NCBI GenBank assembly: GCA_012839665.1
Contig: DUMX01000159.1
Coordinates: forward strand, 1-31,674
Direction: 5' to 3'
Source of the DNA: Gelria sp.
GTDB lineage: Bacteria; Bacillota; Syntrophomonadia; Syntrophomonadales; Syntrophomonadaceae
Length of the DNA stretch: 31,674 nucleotides
Shown: one piece after another, positions 30,817-31,674 of the stretch
Position numbering within the stretch: position 1 is the first letter of the stretch
Layout: the number at the start of each line of letters is the position of its first letter
The notes under the pieces: model-generated
Database searches by the model: none
What the model was told of the DNA's origin: nothing
What the model saw: only the letters and a program-made list of their open reading frames with translations
Program-made: the position numbers and the translations under genes

Positions 30817-31674
30817 TTGGCAGAAAAAGAAGCCAGAATATCGCTTAAGGATAATAAAGAAGCTGCCATTTTTTTTGGTATTGGGGATAATAATTTCAAA
30901 TATCTAAGAAGTATATGCCCGGCGGATGTTTCTGCCCGGGGTGCAGACATTTATATTAAGGGTAATACTGAAGATGTAAACATTTCCTTTGACCTGGTAC
31001 GTAGTTTAATAGATATTGTTGAAAGTGAAAAACAGTTAAACATCAGCGACATTAACTATAGGCATAATCTTTTACAGCGCGGGGAAAAGGCCAGACATCG
31101 GGATATCGTTTCCGGCCCTATTGTTACTACAGCCCGAGGGAAAACTATTAAGGCCAAAACTCTGGGACAGAAACGCTATGTACAAGCAATTCTAAGGGAT
31201 GATGTAGTTTTTGCCATTGGACCTGCCGGTACCGGAAAAACTTATCTGGCAGTAGTAATGGCAGTTAATGCCCTTAAAAATAAAGATGTAGAACGTATCG
31301 TTCTGGTACGACCTGCGGTAGAAGCGGGAGAAAAACTGGGATTTCTACCGGGAGATTTTATTGAGAAAATTAATCCTTATTTGCGACCTTTATATGATGG
31401 GTTATTCGATATATTGGGTGTAGATGTTACCCAGCGTTATTTGGAAAAGAACATTATTGAGATTGCTCCGCTGGCGTATATGCGGGGGCGTACGCTTAAC
31501 AATGCATTTATTATTTTGGACGAAGCTCAAAACACTACCCCCCAGCAAATGAAAATGTTTTTAACCCGTCTAGGTTTTGGCTCCAAGGCGGTTATTACAG
31601 GTGATATAACTCAGGTGGACTTACCTAAAGAAGAGTATTCCGGTTTAATTTACCTTACCCAATATCTTCTGAAT
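30817..31674 (+). CDS. phoH: PhoH-family ATPase, 5' part
   Basis: A frame starting TTG 30817 (AGGGGGACT upstream) stays open for 286 codons to the window edge, so the gene is cut at its 3' end. It contains the Walker A motif GPAGTGKT (135-142), VRPAVEAGEKLGFLPGD, and the Walker B motif FIILDEAQN (231-239), followed by QMKMFLTRLGFGSKAVITGD. The N-terminal ~110 residues form the KH-like domain typical of Firmicutes PhoH/PhoL. It is a presumed RNA-linked ATPase. Position after yqfD and before ybeY is standard in Firmicutes. Confidence 0.95.
   Translation, partial: MAEKEARISLKDNKEAAIFFGIGDNNFKYLRSICPADVSARGADIYIKGNTEDVNISFDLVRSLIDIVESEKQLNISDINYRHNLLQRGEKARHRDIVSGPIVTTARGKTIKAKTLGQKRYVQAILRDDVVFAIGPAGTGKTYLAVVMAVNALKNKDVERIVLVRPAVEAGEKLGFLPGDFIEKINPYLRPLYDGLFDILGVDVTQRYLEKNIIEIAPLAYMRGRTLNNAFIILDEAQNTTPQQMKMFLTRLGFGSKAVITGDITQVDLPKEEYSGLIYLTQYLLN

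Overview
This window is a stretch of chromosome from an endospore-forming anaerobic Firmicute. The gene order is the conserved Gram-positive block holA-rpsT-spoIIP-lepA-hemW-hrcA-grpE-dnaK-dnaJ-prmA-rsmE-mtaB ... rpsU ... yqfC-yqfD-phoH. The sporulation genes spoIIP, yqfC and yqfD, frequent TTG starts, moderate GC, and an archaeal-like chaperonin inside the dnaK operon all suggest a Clostridia lineage such as Syntrophomonadaceae or relatives. That lineage call is inference. No tRNA, rRNA, CRISPR array, transposase or phage gene was seen.

Layout. 1-3.2 kb: the tail of a MATE-like transporter, holA, divergent rpsT (the only supported minus-strand gene), then spoIIP behind a SigE-type promoter and a YqxA-like small gene. 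3.2-8.1 kb: murJ, lepA and hemW, separated by spacers holding short dispersed repeats. 8.1-14.5 kb: the heat-shock operon, with a SigA promoter and a perfect CIRCE operator, then hrcA, a group II/III (thermosome-like) chaperonin, grpE, dnaK and dnaJ. 14.5-17.6 kb: prmA, rsmE and mtaB, which modify a ribosomal protein, rRNA and tRNA. 17.6-19.3 kb: a tiny membrane ORF, a TrhA/hemolysin III protein, a strongly structured noncoding RNA with its own promoter and terminator, and a riboswitch-like leader. 19.3-27.0 kb: a ten-gene Mrp-type cation/proton antiporter operon without a full-length MrpA; it has a fused MbhD-MbhE protein, three MrpD-like subunits and a conserved-looking 81-residue membrane protein. 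27.1-31.7 kb: a DUF5698/DUF2179 membrane protein, a HIT protein, rpsU, a hairpin-rich spacer, a 38-residue membrane protein, yqfC, yqfD and the start of phoH.

How it fits together. HrcA and CIRCE should repress a protein-folding operon that contains both an Hsp70 system and an archaeal-like Hsp60 cage. The Mrp operon is preceded by a terminator-bearing leader whose compact, pseudoknot-capable fold looks like a riboswitch; an ion ligand such as Na+ would make physiological sense but is not proven.

Most notable items: the chaperonin in the dnaK operon; the roughly 250-nt structured RNA at 18685-18932; the candidate riboswitch at 19111-19248; the third MrpD paralogue, which lacks the TM7 lysine; and the apparent absence of gpr next to spoIIP.
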